From contig NZ_CP079800.1 in assembly GCF_028869115.1 (NCBI RefSeq), positions 1,798,001-1,862,000 of the forward strand: a DNA stretch of 64,000 nt. Reading direction: 5' to 3'. The translations under genes and the position numbers were made by a program. The notes under the pieces were generated by a model. That model saw only the letters and a list, made by a program, of their open reading frames with translations, did not search any database and was not told the origin of the DNA. Source of the DNA: Pseudemcibacter aquimaris. GTDB lineage: Bacteria > Pseudomonadota > Alphaproteobacteria > Sphingomonadales > Emcibacteraceae. Shown piece by piece: positions 53,642-63,960 of the stretch (position 1 is the first letter of the stretch; every line of letters starts with the position of its first letter).

Positions 53642-55504
53642 ATGTTACAAATTACCGACCTCACATACCGAATTGCCGGAAAATTGATCCTTGATAAGGC
53701 CAGTGTCACTGTTCCTGCGGGACACAAGGTTGGTATTGTCGGGCGCAATGGTGCTGGTAAAACCACGCTTTATAAATTGATCCTTGGGGAACTGGAAAGT
53801 GACGACGGTAATATCCGTATCCAGAAGAACGCCCGCATTGGACAAGTGGCCCAAGAAGCACCCGGCGGCCCGGAAACACTGCTTGAAACGGTGCTCGCGG
53901 CAGATAAGGAATTAAACGCCCTTCATAGTGAAGCCGAAACATGTGATGATCCGCACCGAATTGCGGAAATTCATGAACGATTACAGGATATTGGCGCCTA
54001 TGATGCCGAGGCCCGCGCAGCAAGCATTCTATCGGGACTTGGGTTTAATGACGATGCACAACGAAGAGCATGCAGCGAATTTTCCGGTGGTTGGCGCATG
54101 CGTGTGGCCCTTGCCTGCACATTATTCACACGCCCTGATTTATTGTTACTCGATGAGCCAACAAACTATCTTGATCTCGAAGGCGTGCTATGGCTTGAAA
54201 ATTTCATCAGGAATTACCCATACACCATTCTGATCATCAGCCATGACCGTGACTTACTTAACAGTTCCACAAGCAGCATTGTCCATCTTGAACAACGAAG
54301 CCTTAGTTTTTATGGCGGTAATTTCGATAAATTTGAAAAAACATACCGAGAGCAACGGGAACTTCAACGCGCGGCCATAAAAAAGCAAACTGCCGAACGC
54401 GAACATATTCAAAAATATATCGACCGTTTCCGTTATAAAGCCAGTAAGGCAAAACAGGCCCAAAGCCGTATTAAAATGCTGGAAAAGATGGAACCGCTCG
54501 CGGCCCTCGCCGAAGAACATACCGTTCAGTTTAATTTTCCAAATCCGACGGAGCTGGCACCACCGCTCATCAATATGGAAAAAGCCGCCGTCGGATACGA
54601 AGACGGCAAACCGATCCTGAGAAACCTGAACCTGCGTATTGATATGGATGACCGTATTGCGCTGCTTGGGCAAAATGGTAACGGTAAATCCACCTTTGCC
54701 AAGCTGATATCGGGCAGATTAGATGCAATGGACGGTACCGTTAAAAGTTCCAGAAAACTGGGCATCGGTTATTTCGCACAACATCAACAGGATGAACTGG
54801 ATCCAAACGGCACCCCCCTTACCCACCTTGCCCAGTTAATGAAGGGCAAAACCACAACACAAGTCCGCGCAAGACTTGGCGGGTTCGGTTTTGGTGAGGA
54901 TAAAGCAGATAATAAAATCGCAACCCTTTCCGGTGGTGAAAAAGCGCGCCTTTTATTCGCGCTGATGAGTTTCCATGCACCACAGATGATCATCCTTGAT
55001 GAACCGACAAACCATCTGGACATGGATAGCAGGCAAGCCCTAATCCATGCCATTAATGATTATGAAGGCGCCGTGATCCTGATCAGCCATGATAGCTATC
55101 TGGTTGAGGCCTGCGCAGACCGTATCATGGTCGTTGAAAATGGCGGCGTTAATCCGTTCGATGGTGACATCAACGATTATAAGAAGCTGGTTTTAACCAA
55201 TAAAGGCGCGAACACGAAAAAAGAGAAAAAAGAAAAACCAGCCAAGCCACCCAAAAAGGCCGATGACGTTCATCTTAAAAAATTAAAAACCGAGCTTGAT
55301 GCCACAGAAACAGAAGTCGAGAGATTAACGGCTGAGATTAAAAAATATAATCGCGCGCTGAATAATCCAAAACTTTATGATCAAGCCGACCCAAATGCCG
55401 CAAAAGCATTACAAAAATTCACAAAAGAAAAAGCCGACCTTGAGAAAGCGTTAGAAATAGCAGAAGAGCGTTGGATGGAACTTGAGGATAAAATCAACGC
55501 GTAG
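53642..55504 (+). CDS. ABC-F family ATPase (Uup/YheS-like)
   Basis: A 620-residue soluble protein with two ABC domains. Walker A is GRNGAGKTT at about 34-42 and GQNGNGKST near 345. The ABC signatures are FSGGWRMR and LSGGEKAR, and Walker B is LLLDEPTNYLDLEG and IILDEPTNHLDMD. The linker between the domains has the P-site tRNA interaction motif type (ERE...IDRFRYKASKAKQAQSR). A C-terminal Lys-rich coiled coil spans about 525-620. Such proteins act on ribosomes or in DNA/tRNA-related maintenance, not in membrane transport. The 3' end overlaps the convergent esterase gene by 11 bases. Confidence 0.93.
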   Translation: MLQITDLTYRIAGKLILDKASVTVPAGHKVGIVGRNGAGKTTLYKLILGELESDDGNIRIQKNARIGQVAQEAPGGPETLLETVLAADKELNALHSEAETCDDPHRIAEIHERLQDIGAYDAEARAASILSGLGFNDDAQRRACSEFSGGWRMRVALACTLFTRPDLLLLDEPTNYLDLEGVLWLENFIRNYPYTILIISHDRDLLNSSTSSIVHLEQRSLSFYGGNFDKFEKTYREQRELQRAAIKKQTAEREHIQKYIDRFRYKASKAKQAQSRIKMLEKMEPLAALAEEHTVQFNFPNPTELAPPLINMEKAAVGYEDGKPILRNLNLRIDMDDRIALLGQNGNGKSTFAKLISGRLDAMDGTVKSSRKLGIGYFAQHQQDELDPNGTPLTHLAQLMKGKTTTQVRARLGGFGFGEDKADNKIATLSGGEKARLLFALMSFHAPQMIILDEPTNHLDMDSRQALIHAINDYEGAVILISHDSYLVEACADRIMVVENGGVNPFDGDINDYKKLVLTNKGANTKKEKKEKPAKPPKKADDVHLKKLKTELDATETEVERLTAEIKKYNRALNNPKLYDQADPNAAKALQKFTKEKADLEKALEIAEERWMELEDKINA

Positions 55505-56243
55505 CAAAAAATGTTAAAAGCGCATCATCCATCAATGGCCGCCAATTTTCCCAGACGTGATCCTTATTCACCTGAATATAGTTTAAATCATATCCTTTTT
55601 CATCAAGCTGTCTTTTAAAGCGGCGCACCGCGCGTCTGTTATCGTTTTCATTGCCGACGCTCATGAACATTTTAAGGGGTAAATGATCCGCTTTTTTATA
55701 TTCTTCGGTCAGCAATTTTAAGAAATAGCTATTGGCCGGTGAATGCATGGAAATGCCGGAAAATGTGCCATATGCCATAAGTCCGAAACAGGCCGCATTG
55801 AAACCACCAAATGAAACACCCTGAATAACACGGTCATCACGGGACTGACTGACCGGATAATTTTGTTCGATTTGCTTTACAAGTTCCGTGACATAAAAGC
55901 GTGCATAATTTTCATTGCACCATAGCTCGTCCTTGCGTCTGTTGATTTTAAGATTATCGGGATCACGGGCATCAACAAAAACAGCAACAACCGGCTTCAT
56001 TTTTCCAGCGGCGATTAATCGGTCCAGTACTTTTACCATGCGGCCATGTTTGATGTAATCATGGCCATCGGTGACATAAATGCTTGGAATGTCATTTAAG
56101 TTTTCAATATTTTCTGGGGTATAAACACGGTATTGAATATCATATCCCAGCACATCGCTACTGATACGGAAATTGTCGCTTAAATGCCCCGCGGCAAAAG
56201 CGTACGTTTGAAAAAGAAAATATATCAGAAAGTATCTAAACAT
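55494..56243 (-). CDS. Putative exported esterase (alpha/beta hydrolase)
   Basis: A 249-residue protein with a signal peptide (MFRYFLIYFLFQTYAFAAG). It is an esterase D-like fold of the same family as the protein at 20640. IPSIYVTDGHDYIKHG is followed by the nucleophile elbow GVSFGG near 146. The final KDHVWENWRPLMDDALLTFF contains the probable catalytic His. The substrate is unknown. Its stop lies inside the end of the ABC-F gene (11-base convergent overlap). Confidence 0.85.
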   Translation of the reverse strand: MFRYFLIYFLFQTYAFAAGHLSDNFRISSDVLGYDIQYRVYTPENIENLNDIPSIYVTDGHDYIKHGRMVKVLDRLIAAGKMKPVVAVFVDARDPDNLKINRRKDELWCNENYARFYVTELVKQIEQNYPVSQSRDDRVIQGVSFGGFNAACFGLMAYGTFSGISMHSPANSYFLKLLTEEYKKADHLPLKMFMSVGNENDNRRAVRRFKRQLDEKGYDLNYIQVNKDHVWENWRPLMDDALLTFFATR

Positions 56244-56314
56244 GGATGCATAGTATCAAATGATGATGCATCCATGAAATAACATTTAAGTGAAGTTATG
56301 CGAGAATTATATGA

Positions 56315-56761
56315 TCAGGCTTTCTTGGTCCAACCGCCATTTTCTGTTTGCTGCCAATAGGTAAGATCATAACCACTGTCTTTATACCCTTTCCAGCGTT
56401 CACGTGCCTCTTCCACCGCAGTTGGGTTGTTACCATCAAACATTTCAAGCACCCGATTATAACCGGATAATAATTCTGTCGTTGCCCCGTCCGTCAATAC
56501 AAGCACATCCGCGCTTGCCGGATTATCATCACCCGTGGTGATATATATTGGCTGATCTTCCGGGTATTTTCCCTTTTCCGTATCATGGGCAAGGAAACAT
56601 TCTTTATCAAATGTCCATAACACCTGATCAATGTCATCCATATGCACGACACTGGGAACCTTGATCACCGCTTTCATATTCGCTTCCCGCACCTTTGATA
56701 AAAGTTTGGGAAGCGCAACATGAAGTGGCTGTAATGTCAGATGATAAAAACTGATTTCCAT
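56315..56761 (-). CDS. holC: DNA polymerase III subunit chi
   Basis: A 148-residue protein that starts MEISFYHLTLQPLHVALPKLL and contains VDQ-like WTFDKECFLAHDT, QPIYITTGDDNPASADVLVLTDGA and ARERWKGYKDSG. This is the HolC pattern, in which the protein links the clamp loader to single-stranded DNA-binding protein. It follows pepA after 20 bases, the conserved pepA-holC order of proteobacteria. Confidence 0.93.
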   Translation of the reverse strand: MEISFYHLTLQPLHVALPKLLSKVREANMKAVIKVPSVVHMDDIDQVLWTFDKECFLAHDTEKGKYPEDQPIYITTGDDNPASADVLVLTDGATTELLSGYNRVLEMFDGNNPTAVEEARERWKGYKDSGYDLTYWQQTENGGWTKKA

Positions 56762-56781
56762 CTTGAATTAATCTTCTTAAA

Positions 56782-58263
56782 TTAATCTTCGAAGTTATTC
56801 TGCACCAAACGGTCAAGAAGACGCACGCCATATCCGGTCGCCCCTTTTTCCGCAACATCAGATGGTTTTTGGCGCCATGCTGTGCCCGCGATATCAAGAT
56901 GCGCCCACGGTGTTTCATTCACAAAACGCTGAAGGAATTGTGCAGCCGTGATACTGCCACCATATTTTCCGCCAATGTTCTTCATATCCGCAATATCAGA
57001 ATTGATCATTTTATCAAACCCGTCGGTCAGCGGCATACGCCATAATGGCTCGTCCACATCTTTACCGGCTTGATCCAGCATTTCACAAAGTTCGTCACTG
57101 TTTGAAAACATGCCTGCGAATTCCTGCCCAAGCGCCACCATCATCGCGCCTGTTAATGTAGCAAGATCAACGATGAATTTTGGCTTATAACGGTCCTGCG
57201 TGTACCAAAGACAATCCGCCAGTACAAGACGGCCTTCCGCGTCTGTGTTTAAGACCTCAATGGTTTGACCGGACATGGAACCAACAACATCACCCGGACG
57301 CTGCGCTGTGCTGGACGGCATATTTTCAACAAGACCAACAACACCGATAACGTTTGCTTTGGCCTTACGTCCAGCGATTGCCTTCATCGCGCCAACGACG
57401 GCGGCACTACCGCCCATGTCGAACTTCATATCCCCCATGCCCGCACCGGGCTTAAGGGAAATACCACCAGTATCAAATGTCACACCCTTACCAACAAATG
57501 CAACTGGTGCTTCGTCCGGATTATCAGATCCTTTCCAGTGCATAAGAACCATCAATGATTCACTGGCACTACCCTGCCCAACACCTAGAAGGGATTCCAT
57601 ACCCAAATCTTCCATTGTGTCTTCATCAAGGACCTCTACTTCGATCCCCATGTTGGTCAGTTCTTTAATCTGCGCGGCGTAACTTTCCGGATAAACAACG
57701 TTACCCGGTTCCGTCACAAGATCACGGGCCCAGAATACACCATCAGCGACCCTATCCATTGTTTCAAATTTTGCCGCTGCTTCGTCCGCGCCGTGCGTTT
57801 GGAATGTGACCTGTTCAACGGATGGTTTTTTGATGTTTTTCTCGGTTGTGAAATATTTATCAAATTTATATGCACGAAGGCGCATACCAAGGGCCGCGCT
57901 TTCGGCCATTTTGCCAACAACCACGGTTACATTCTTTTCACCGGAATACATTAATTTCACGATGACTTTGCCGCCGATTTGTTCTGCTTTTAACGGATTT
58001 AATTTATCCATTTCACCAAGACCAACCAGCAAAATTCGGCTTGCTGCCACACCAGATGGGGCAATTAATTCAATCATTTGGCCGAAATTACCTTTAAAAT
58101 CGGTTGCCTCTGCCGCCTTAGTTAATGCGCCGTCTGTTGCCTTATCAAGATCCACAGCTGGTGGGCGGAATTCATATCCGTCATCATTCTTTAGCGAGAA
58201 TACTACAACGGCCCCGTCGATGTTTGCGTAATCCTTGTCAATTTCGGTGAAGTTTATTTTCAT
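56782..58263 (-). CDS. pepA: Leucyl (cytosol) aminopeptidase
   Basis: A 493-residue M17 metallopeptidase. ATG 58263 is chosen because GAGG lies 7 bases upstream; the upstream TTG is part of that ribosome site. The catalytic domain has VGKGVTFDTGGISLKP with metal-binding Lys and Asp, MKFDMGGSAAV, and the family signature NTDAEGRLVLADCL. The N-terminal domain is typical in size. It removes N-terminal residues from peptides in the cytoplasm. It diverges from lptD and is followed by holC. Confidence 0.96.
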   Translation of the reverse strand: MKINFTEIDKDYANIDGAVVVFSLKNDDGYEFRPPAVDLDKATDGALTKAAEATDFKGNFGQMIELIAPSGVAASRILLVGLGEMDKLNPLKAEQIGGKVIVKLMYSGEKNVTVVVGKMAESAALGMRLRAYKFDKYFTTEKNIKKPSVEQVTFQTHGADEAAAKFETMDRVADGVFWARDLVTEPGNVVYPESYAAQIKELTNMGIEVEVLDEDTMEDLGMESLLGVGQGSASESLMVLMHWKGSDNPDEAPVAFVGKGVTFDTGGISLKPGAGMGDMKFDMGGSAAVVGAMKAIAGRKAKANVIGVVGLVENMPSSTAQRPGDVVGSMSGQTIEVLNTDAEGRLVLADCLWYTQDRYKPKFIVDLATLTGAMMVALGQEFAGMFSNSDELCEMLDQAGKDVDEPLWRMPLTDGFDKMINSDIADMKNIGGKYGGSITAAQFLQRFVNETPWAHLDIAGTAWRQKPSDVAEKGATGYGVRLLDRLVQNNFED

Positions 58264-58421
58264 TTTTTGCCTCAATTTCGTCTAGCTTGGCTTTTATAGA
58301 AGTTCATTCATTAAAGAGATAAAGTGTGAATTCACGCTTATCAAGTGAAATAGATAACAATATTGTGGATTTTAATTTTATTCGCTGTACCATCGTGAAA
58401 AAAATATGTAATTAGGGCCTC

Positions 58422-60617
58422 ATGAACAAAACACTAAAAATATTGGCACTATCTTTTCTGACGTCCAGCGGTCTTTCTGCTGTGGCATCTGCCCAAGAAA
58501 CAGCAATAGTCCAAAACAGCCAAATTGAATTTGCGGCTGATAAAATTGTGTATGATCAAGACGCCAATGTCATTACCGCAACCGGAAATGTTATTTTACA
58601 TCAAAACGGTAACCGCCTTAACGCGGAAATGATTACATATAACGCGTCCACGGGCGAGGTTAAAGCAGACGGCGGCATCACCATCACCGAAACAAATGGT
58701 AATATCCTTTATATGGAAGATGCCGTGCTTAATGGTGACTTCAAATCGGGCTTTATCAATAACACACGCGTTATTTTTACCGATGGTTCAAGATTAATCG
58801 CCCTTAATGGTGAAAGACAGGGTGGTTTAACCGTTCTTAGAAACGCGACCTATAGCCCTTGTGAAATGTGTCTTGAAAGTGGTGATGAAAAACCGACCTG
58901 GCATATTAAAGCCGATGAAATAACCCACGATAGTGATGATAAAACAATCCGTTATCAAAACGTAAGGCTGGAAATTGCGGGAATTCCTGTTTTTTATTCC
59001 CCCTATTTCGCGCATCCTGACCCAACAGTTCGCGCAAGAACCGGCATATTACCACCAACAAAACTGGGCCGTTCAACGGAACTCGGTGCTTATATCCAAA
59101 TTCCATATTATTTTGACCTTGGCCAGTCACAGGATTTTACGTTTGAGCCAATCATCACCAGCCGCGAAGGTGTCGTGTTTGCAGGAACCCACCGCAAACA
59201 TGTTGGTAACGGCATTTTTGAAACAACCGCATCCATTGCCAATGTCAATGAACGTGATAATAACTTTAATAAAACTGGCGACCATGAATTGCGTGGTCAT
59301 ATTTTTTCCAAAGGCGCGTTTGATTTAAACAGTCTGGAAAAATTTGGCGGTGACTGGCAATGGGATTATGCGGTCAATTGGGTATCTGATGATACCTATT
59401 TAAGACGTTATTACAATGACCGATCAGACGTGCTGCAAAGCCACGCCAAAATCGAACGGTTCTGGGATAAAAACTATGCGACCGTTGGCACCTATGTTTT
59501 TCAGGGCCTAGACGAAGAAGATGACATCAACCTGACGGCGCAAGCATTACCATCATTCGCCATTAACATGAATCAGGACACTGGTTTTTTAAACAGTAAG
59601 ATCACATTTGACGCAAGCGGCGTACAGGTTTACCGCGCCGAAGGGATGCGCAGCCGCCGTTTCAGCACAAAAGCCGGATGGGAACTTCCGTTTCAATCAC
59701 GCTTAGGTGATTTTTATAAAATTACCGCAAGTGTCAGAAATGATTTTTATAATAACAGCAACACCGATTTTCCGGACCAAATCCAATATGCCGGCATAGA
59801 AGGTGGTCATTCAAGATTTCTGCCAAAACTCGCGTTTGACTGGCGCATGCCATTCTTAAAATCGACCGGCAGCAATAGCCAAGTGTTAGAGCCGATGTTC
59901 TCGATTATTGTTGCGCCAACAAAACCGAACCTACCGGAAAATGTTGTTAACTTTTCCAACGAAGACAGCCGCAATTTCGAATTTGATGAAAACAACCTAT
60001 TCAGCCACAACCGCTTTAACGGTTATGACCGCTGGGAAGGTGGAACGCGCATGAATTATGGCCTTCGTTATAATTTATATACCGATAACGTCAACATGAT
60101 CGCCACGATCGGTCAAAGCGTGCGCCTTAATAACACCGAAACATTTCCGGTTGGTTCCGGATACGAAGGTAAGGCATCTGACTTTGTAGGACGTGTTGAC
60201 CTGACGATTGGTGAATATATTGATTATGTCCACAGGTTCAGACTTGATAAAAATTCTTTGGCGCTTAGACGTAATGAAATGCTTTTATCGGGCGGCCCCA
60301 AATGGATGAAAGCATCGGTCAGGTATCTTGACCTTGATCTTGAAAATGCCGCAGATCTTATTGGTACAGAGCTTGAAAACAGACGCGAAATCGGTACGGG
60401 TCTTAGTGTAAACTTTGATGAAAACTGGTCCGCGCGTGGCTCATGGGTTAAGGATCTTTTGAATGATAAAACCATTTCATATGACGCAGGTATTATTTAT
60501 CAGGATGACTGCCTTGAATTTGGCCTAACATACGAACGTCGCTTTACCAGTGACCGTGATATCGCCCCGTCAAGCACCGTCCATTTCAGAATTGTGCTTA
60601 AAAACCTTGGCGGATAA
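58422..60617 (+). CDS. lptD: LPS-assembly protein LptD
   Basis: A 731-residue outer-membrane protein with a signal peptide ending near ASAQE. An N-terminal OstA/LptA-like domain (IEFAADKIVYDQDANVITATGNVILHQ, residues about 28-150) is followed by a beta-barrel rich in aromatic strands to the C-terminus. Cysteines in SPCEMC (near 147-150) and YQDDC near the C-terminus are candidates for the inter-domain disulfides known from E. coli LptD. It inserts LPS into the outer leaflet with LptE. surA follows after 110 bases. The usual upstream lptF and lptG are missing. Confidence 0.94.
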   Translation: MNKTLKILALSFLTSSGLSAVASAQETAIVQNSQIEFAADKIVYDQDANVITATGNVILHQNGNRLNAEMITYNASTGEVKADGGITITETNGNILYMEDAVLNGDFKSGFINNTRVIFTDGSRLIALNGERQGGLTVLRNATYSPCEMCLESGDEKPTWHIKADEITHDSDDKTIRYQNVRLEIAGIPVFYSPYFAHPDPTVRARTGILPPTKLGRSTELGAYIQIPYYFDLGQSQDFTFEPIITSREGVVFAGTHRKHVGNGIFETTASIANVNERDNNFNKTGDHELRGHIFSKGAFDLNSLEKFGGDWQWDYAVNWVSDDTYLRRYYNDRSDVLQSHAKIERFWDKNYATVGTYVFQGLDEEDDINLTAQALPSFAINMNQDTGFLNSKITFDASGVQVYRAEGMRSRRFSTKAGWELPFQSRLGDFYKITASVRNDFYNNSNTDFPDQIQYAGIEGGHSRFLPKLAFDWRMPFLKSTGSNSQVLEPMFSIIVAPTKPNLPENVVNFSNEDSRNFEFDENNLFSHNRFNGYDRWEGGTRMNYGLRYNLYTDNVNMIATIGQSVRLNNTETFPVGSGYEGKASDFVGRVDLTIGEYIDYVHRFRLDKNSLALRRNEMLLSGGPKWMKASVRYLDLDLENAADLIGTELENRREIGTGLSVNFDENWSARGSWVKDLLNDKTISYDAGIIYQDDCLEFGLTYERRFTSDRDIAPSSTVHFRIVLKNLGG

Positions 60618-60727
60618 TAATATTTTGGCATAAAATGAACATAATTATAGAACAGAATTTCTTTTCGATATATAAAGGCGTGTTAAAAATTTATATTGAG
60701 CAAATTGTCAGGAAATAAAAGAATAGT

Positions 60728-62026
60728 ATGACCATGATTAACTATAAGAAACATATCAGAAATTTACTGATCGCTTCGGCTGGATTTTCATTATTTTCTA
60801 CACAAAGCTTATTTGCTCAACAACAGGCACAACTTGATGATGTTCAGGAAATTGTTGCCCTTGTTAATGACGATCTTATCAGTGTTTATGATTTAAGACA
60901 GCGAGCATTACTGTTAATGCTGTTCAGTGGCCGAACAACTGTTTCCGGTGAGCAACAAGCAATTCTTCAAAACCAAGCCATGAACGCCTTAATCGATGAC
61001 CATCTTAAGTTACAAGAGGCCAGCGAATATGATGCCGTTATGGACAATGCCCAGTTAGAAGGCGCCTTTGAAAATTATGCTGCGCAAGTCGGCATTACCG
61101 GTGAACAACTTGAACAACAGCTTGAACTTGCTGGCATTAAGAAAAGCTCACTATTATTTCAATTGAACGGTACGATATCATGGCAGGGTGTTGTAAACGG
61201 CCTTCTTGAGCCACAAGTAAACATCACTGATGACGAAGTGTATAATGCCATTGAAACACTGGAACAAAACCGCGGTAAAGACGAATACCGCGTCAGTGAA
61301 ATTTTCCTTCTGGTTACAAACAATGAAGCAAGAGAGGAAAGCATTGCAACCGCAAACGCAATCTATCAACAGCTTCAGGCAGAGGCACCATTCAATGCTA
61401 TGGCACAACAGTTCTCACAGTCATCTACATCGGCCGTTGGCGGTGATATGGGCTGGGTCATGGAAACTGAAATTCCGGTTGAAGTAAGAGATAAAATTCT
61501 TTCGATGGAAAAAGGTGAAATTTCTGAACCTGTAATCACTGAAGATGGTATTTATATTCTTCAGGTAACAGACCAAAGAAAAATCCTAACCGTTACAGAA
61601 GATGACAACCAAGTGAACCTTGTCACCATGTTTTTTGAACAGGAAGAAGAATCTGAACAGTTCGCTAATGACCTTAATAACAAGCTACAAGCAGCATATG
61701 GTGATGAAAATTTCTGCACCAACATCGAAGCGAATGCGGCGAGCATTGGTGGTGGCATCATTGAAACTATCGGCGGAATCAGAGTTGGCGATTTGAACCC
61801 TGGTGTTAAAGAACAAATCATACCACTGGATACCAATGAAGGTACCAACGTAATCCGCGAAGAAGGTGGATACAGATCATTTGTTGTATGCGGCAAATCC
61901 GTTGCGCAGGAAATGAACCCTGATTTTGATACTATTTTGGATAATATGACACGTACACGTCTTCAGCTTTTTGCAAGACGTCACCTGCGTGACCTTAGAA
62001 GAGACGCAATTATCGATTACAGATAA
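60728..62026 (+). CDS. surA: SurA-type periplasmic chaperone/peptidyl-prolyl isomerase
   Basis: A 432-residue protein with a signal peptide ending near LFAQQ, a SurA N-terminal chaperone domain (EIVALVNDDLISVYDLRQRALLL), and one clear PpiC parvulin domain (about residues 190-285: RVSEIFLLV ... GGDMGWVMETEIP ... GIYILQVTD). A second parvulin domain is degenerate or absent, since the C-terminal 140 residues show no such motif. It escorts outer-membrane proteins such as LptD, which its neighbour encodes. Confidence 0.93.
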   Translation: MTMINYKKHIRNLLIASAGFSLFSTQSLFAQQQAQLDDVQEIVALVNDDLISVYDLRQRALLLMLFSGRTTVSGEQQAILQNQAMNALIDDHLKLQEASEYDAVMDNAQLEGAFENYAAQVGITGEQLEQQLELAGIKKSSLLFQLNGTISWQGVVNGLLEPQVNITDDEVYNAIETLEQNRGKDEYRVSEIFLLVTNNEAREESIATANAIYQQLQAEAPFNAMAQQFSQSSTSAVGGDMGWVMETEIPVEVRDKILSMEKGEISEPVITEDGIYILQVTDQRKILTVTEDDNQVNLVTMFFEQEEESEQFANDLNNKLQAAYGDENFCTNIEANAASIGGGIIETIGGIRVGDLNPGVKEQIIPLDTNEGTNVIREEGGYRSFVVCGKSVAQEMNPDFDTILDNMTRTRLQLFARRHLRDLRRDAIIDYR

Positions 62027-62043
62027 TATAAAAGAAGGGTGCC

Positions 62044-63081
62044 ATGGAGGGACAAGAAAACAGACTGCCCATTGCCGTTACCATTGGTGAACCTTCTGGC
62101 ATTGGCCCTGAAATTATCATAAAAACCTGGTTTAAAAGACGGGAACATAATCTTCCGCCCTTTTTTGTGATCGGAAGCCCCACGTCCATTCAACAGCACG
62201 CAAATCAAATCAAGCTGCCAATCCCGATCGAAATCATACAGTCACCAAGCGAATGTTATCAGGTATATAACAAGGCATTACCGGTGATTGATTTGGAACT
62301 TGATGGTGAATGCCAATTCGCCGTACCACAAGCAAGTACCGCCCCTATGGTTATTGGTGCCATTGATAAGGCCGTTGATTACATCATCATGGGCCAGGCC
62401 CGCGCTATGGTCACAGCCCCAATTCATAAAGCTGCGCTTTACGCGGAAGGGTTTAATTCACCGGGACATACGGAATATCTGGCGGAAAGATGTACATATC
62501 ATTTACAGGAAGAATTCCATCCCGTTATGATGCTCGCGAGCGAGGAATTATGCGTCGTTCCGCTTACCATTCATGAACCACTTCATAAGGTACCGGAACT
62601 TATTAATCATGCGCTTCTTGTGCGCACGATCGGCATCATTCACGATTCTATGAAGAAATATTTCGGTCTTAAAACCCCACGCATCGCGGTAAGCGGTCTT
62701 AACCCGCATGCCGGCGAAAATAATTCAATGGGTACAGAAGACAGCCAAATTATATTACCCGCTATACAGGCGCTACAGAATAAAGGGCTTGATATTGTCG
62801 GCCCGCTTCCGGCAGATACCATGTTCCATAAAGCGGCCCGCGATAGGTATGATGTCGCCCTTTGTATGTATCATGATCAGGCGCTGATCCCCATTAAAAC
62901 CATCGATTTTGATGCGGGCGTTAACGTGACACTTGGACTGCCGATTGTAAGAACATCACCCGATCATGGAACCGCGCTGAATATTGCTGGACGCAATGTG
63001 GCAAACCCAACCAGCATCATCAATTCCATGAAGCTGGCCGATAGAATGTCCAAATTTTTACCGCAGCAGGAAGAATACTAA
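62044..63081 (+). CDS. pdxA: 4-hydroxythreonine-4-phosphate dehydrogenase
   Basis: A 345-residue enzyme of pyridoxal 5'-phosphate synthesis. Motifs: GEPSGIGPEI at the start; TAPIHKAALYAEGFNSPGHTEYLA with the metal-binding His; SGLNPHAGE; MYHDQALIPIKTIDFDAGVNVTLGLPIVRTSPDHGTA, which carries another metal-binding His and the substrate loop. The start ATG follows GAAGGG closely. It lies 17 bases after surA, and rsmA starts 2 bases after its stop, so the four genes form one operon. Confidence 0.96.
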   Translation: MEGQENRLPIAVTIGEPSGIGPEIIIKTWFKRREHNLPPFFVIGSPTSIQQHANQIKLPIPIEIIQSPSECYQVYNKALPVIDLELDGECQFAVPQASTAPMVIGAIDKAVDYIIMGQARAMVTAPIHKAALYAEGFNSPGHTEYLAERCTYHLQEEFHPVMMLASEELCVVPLTIHEPLHKVPELINHALLVRTIGIIHDSMKKYFGLKTPRIAVSGLNPHAGENNSMGTEDSQIILPAIQALQNKGLDIVGPLPADTMFHKAARDRYDVALCMYHDQALIPIKTIDFDAGVNVTLGLPIVRTSPDHGTALNIAGRNVANPTSIINSMKLADRMSKFLPQQEEY

Positions 63082-63083
63082 CC

Positions 63084-63926
63084 ATGTATGATGATGGTTT
63101 ACCGCCGCTGCGTGATGTGATCAATGAACATGGATTACAAGCCAAAAAATCACTCGGGCAAAATTTTCTAACGGATTTAAATTTAACCGGAAAAATCGCG
63201 CGTTCAGCGGGCGATCTTGAAAATTCTATTATTTACGAGGTTGGCCCGGGACCAGGCGCCCTCACCCGTGGGTTACTCATGAACGGTGCAAGCCGTGTTG
63301 TCGCCGTTGAAATGGATCATCGATGTATTGACGCCCTTGCAAAAGTGTCGGATGCCTATGATGGCCGCCTTACGGTGCATGAGGGCGATGCCATGCAAAT
63401 GGATGAAGCATCCCTGATTGGTGACACAGGCGGTAAAGACGTCCATGTCGTTGCCAATCTGCCTTATAATGTGGGAACCGCGTTATTGGTTAAATGGATG
63501 ACAGGGGAAAACTGGAAACCATGGTTTAAATCATTAACCCTGATGTTCCAGAAAGAGGTGGGCGAACGCATCATCGCAGAGCCACGCACCAAGGCATACG
63601 GACGGTTGTCCGTATTATGCCAGTACCGTGCCGATTGCCGTATTCTTTTTGATATTCCAAGGCAGGCCTTTATCCCACCACCCAAGGTAACATCGGCCAT
63701 CGTTCAAATCATTCCACGTGATGAAGCAGCGGACGCGCCAAAGCAAAAAACACTGGAACGTGTTGTTTCCGCAGCCTTTAACCAGCGCCGAAAAATGTTA
63801 CGCGCCAGCCTTAAAGGGCTTGGTACCGATCCAATCCCGAAATTAGAAGCTGCAGGCATTAAAGAAACAGCCCGCGCAGAAGAACTTTCAATTGACGATT
63901 TCTGCAGACTTGCCAATCAATATTAA
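63084..63926 (+). CDS. rsmA: 16S rRNA (adenine1518-N6/adenine1519-N6)-dimethyltransferase
   Basis: A 280-residue methyltransferase (KsgA) that dimethylates two adjacent adenines near the 3' end of 16S rRNA during 30S maturation. Motifs: AKKSLGQNFL, the SAM-binding EVGPGPGALTRGLL, VVAVEMDHR and the catalytic NLPYN, then MFQKEVGERI and the C-terminal RRKMLRASLKGL. The length is normal. The start is nearly contiguous with the pdxA stop. Confidence 0.96.
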   Translation: MYDDGLPPLRDVINEHGLQAKKSLGQNFLTDLNLTGKIARSAGDLENSIIYEVGPGPGALTRGLLMNGASRVVAVEMDHRCIDALAKVSDAYDGRLTVHEGDAMQMDEASLIGDTGGKDVHVVANLPYNVGTALLVKWMTGENWKPWFKSLTLMFQKEVGERIIAEPRTKAYGRLSVLCQYRADCRILFDIPRQAFIPPPKVTSAIVQIIPRDEAADAPKQKTLERVVSAAFNQRRKMLRASLKGLGTDPIPKLEAAGIKETARAEELSIDDFCRLANQY

Positions 63927-63960
63927 ATAGGTCAAAATCAATAAAAATAAGGAGACCATA

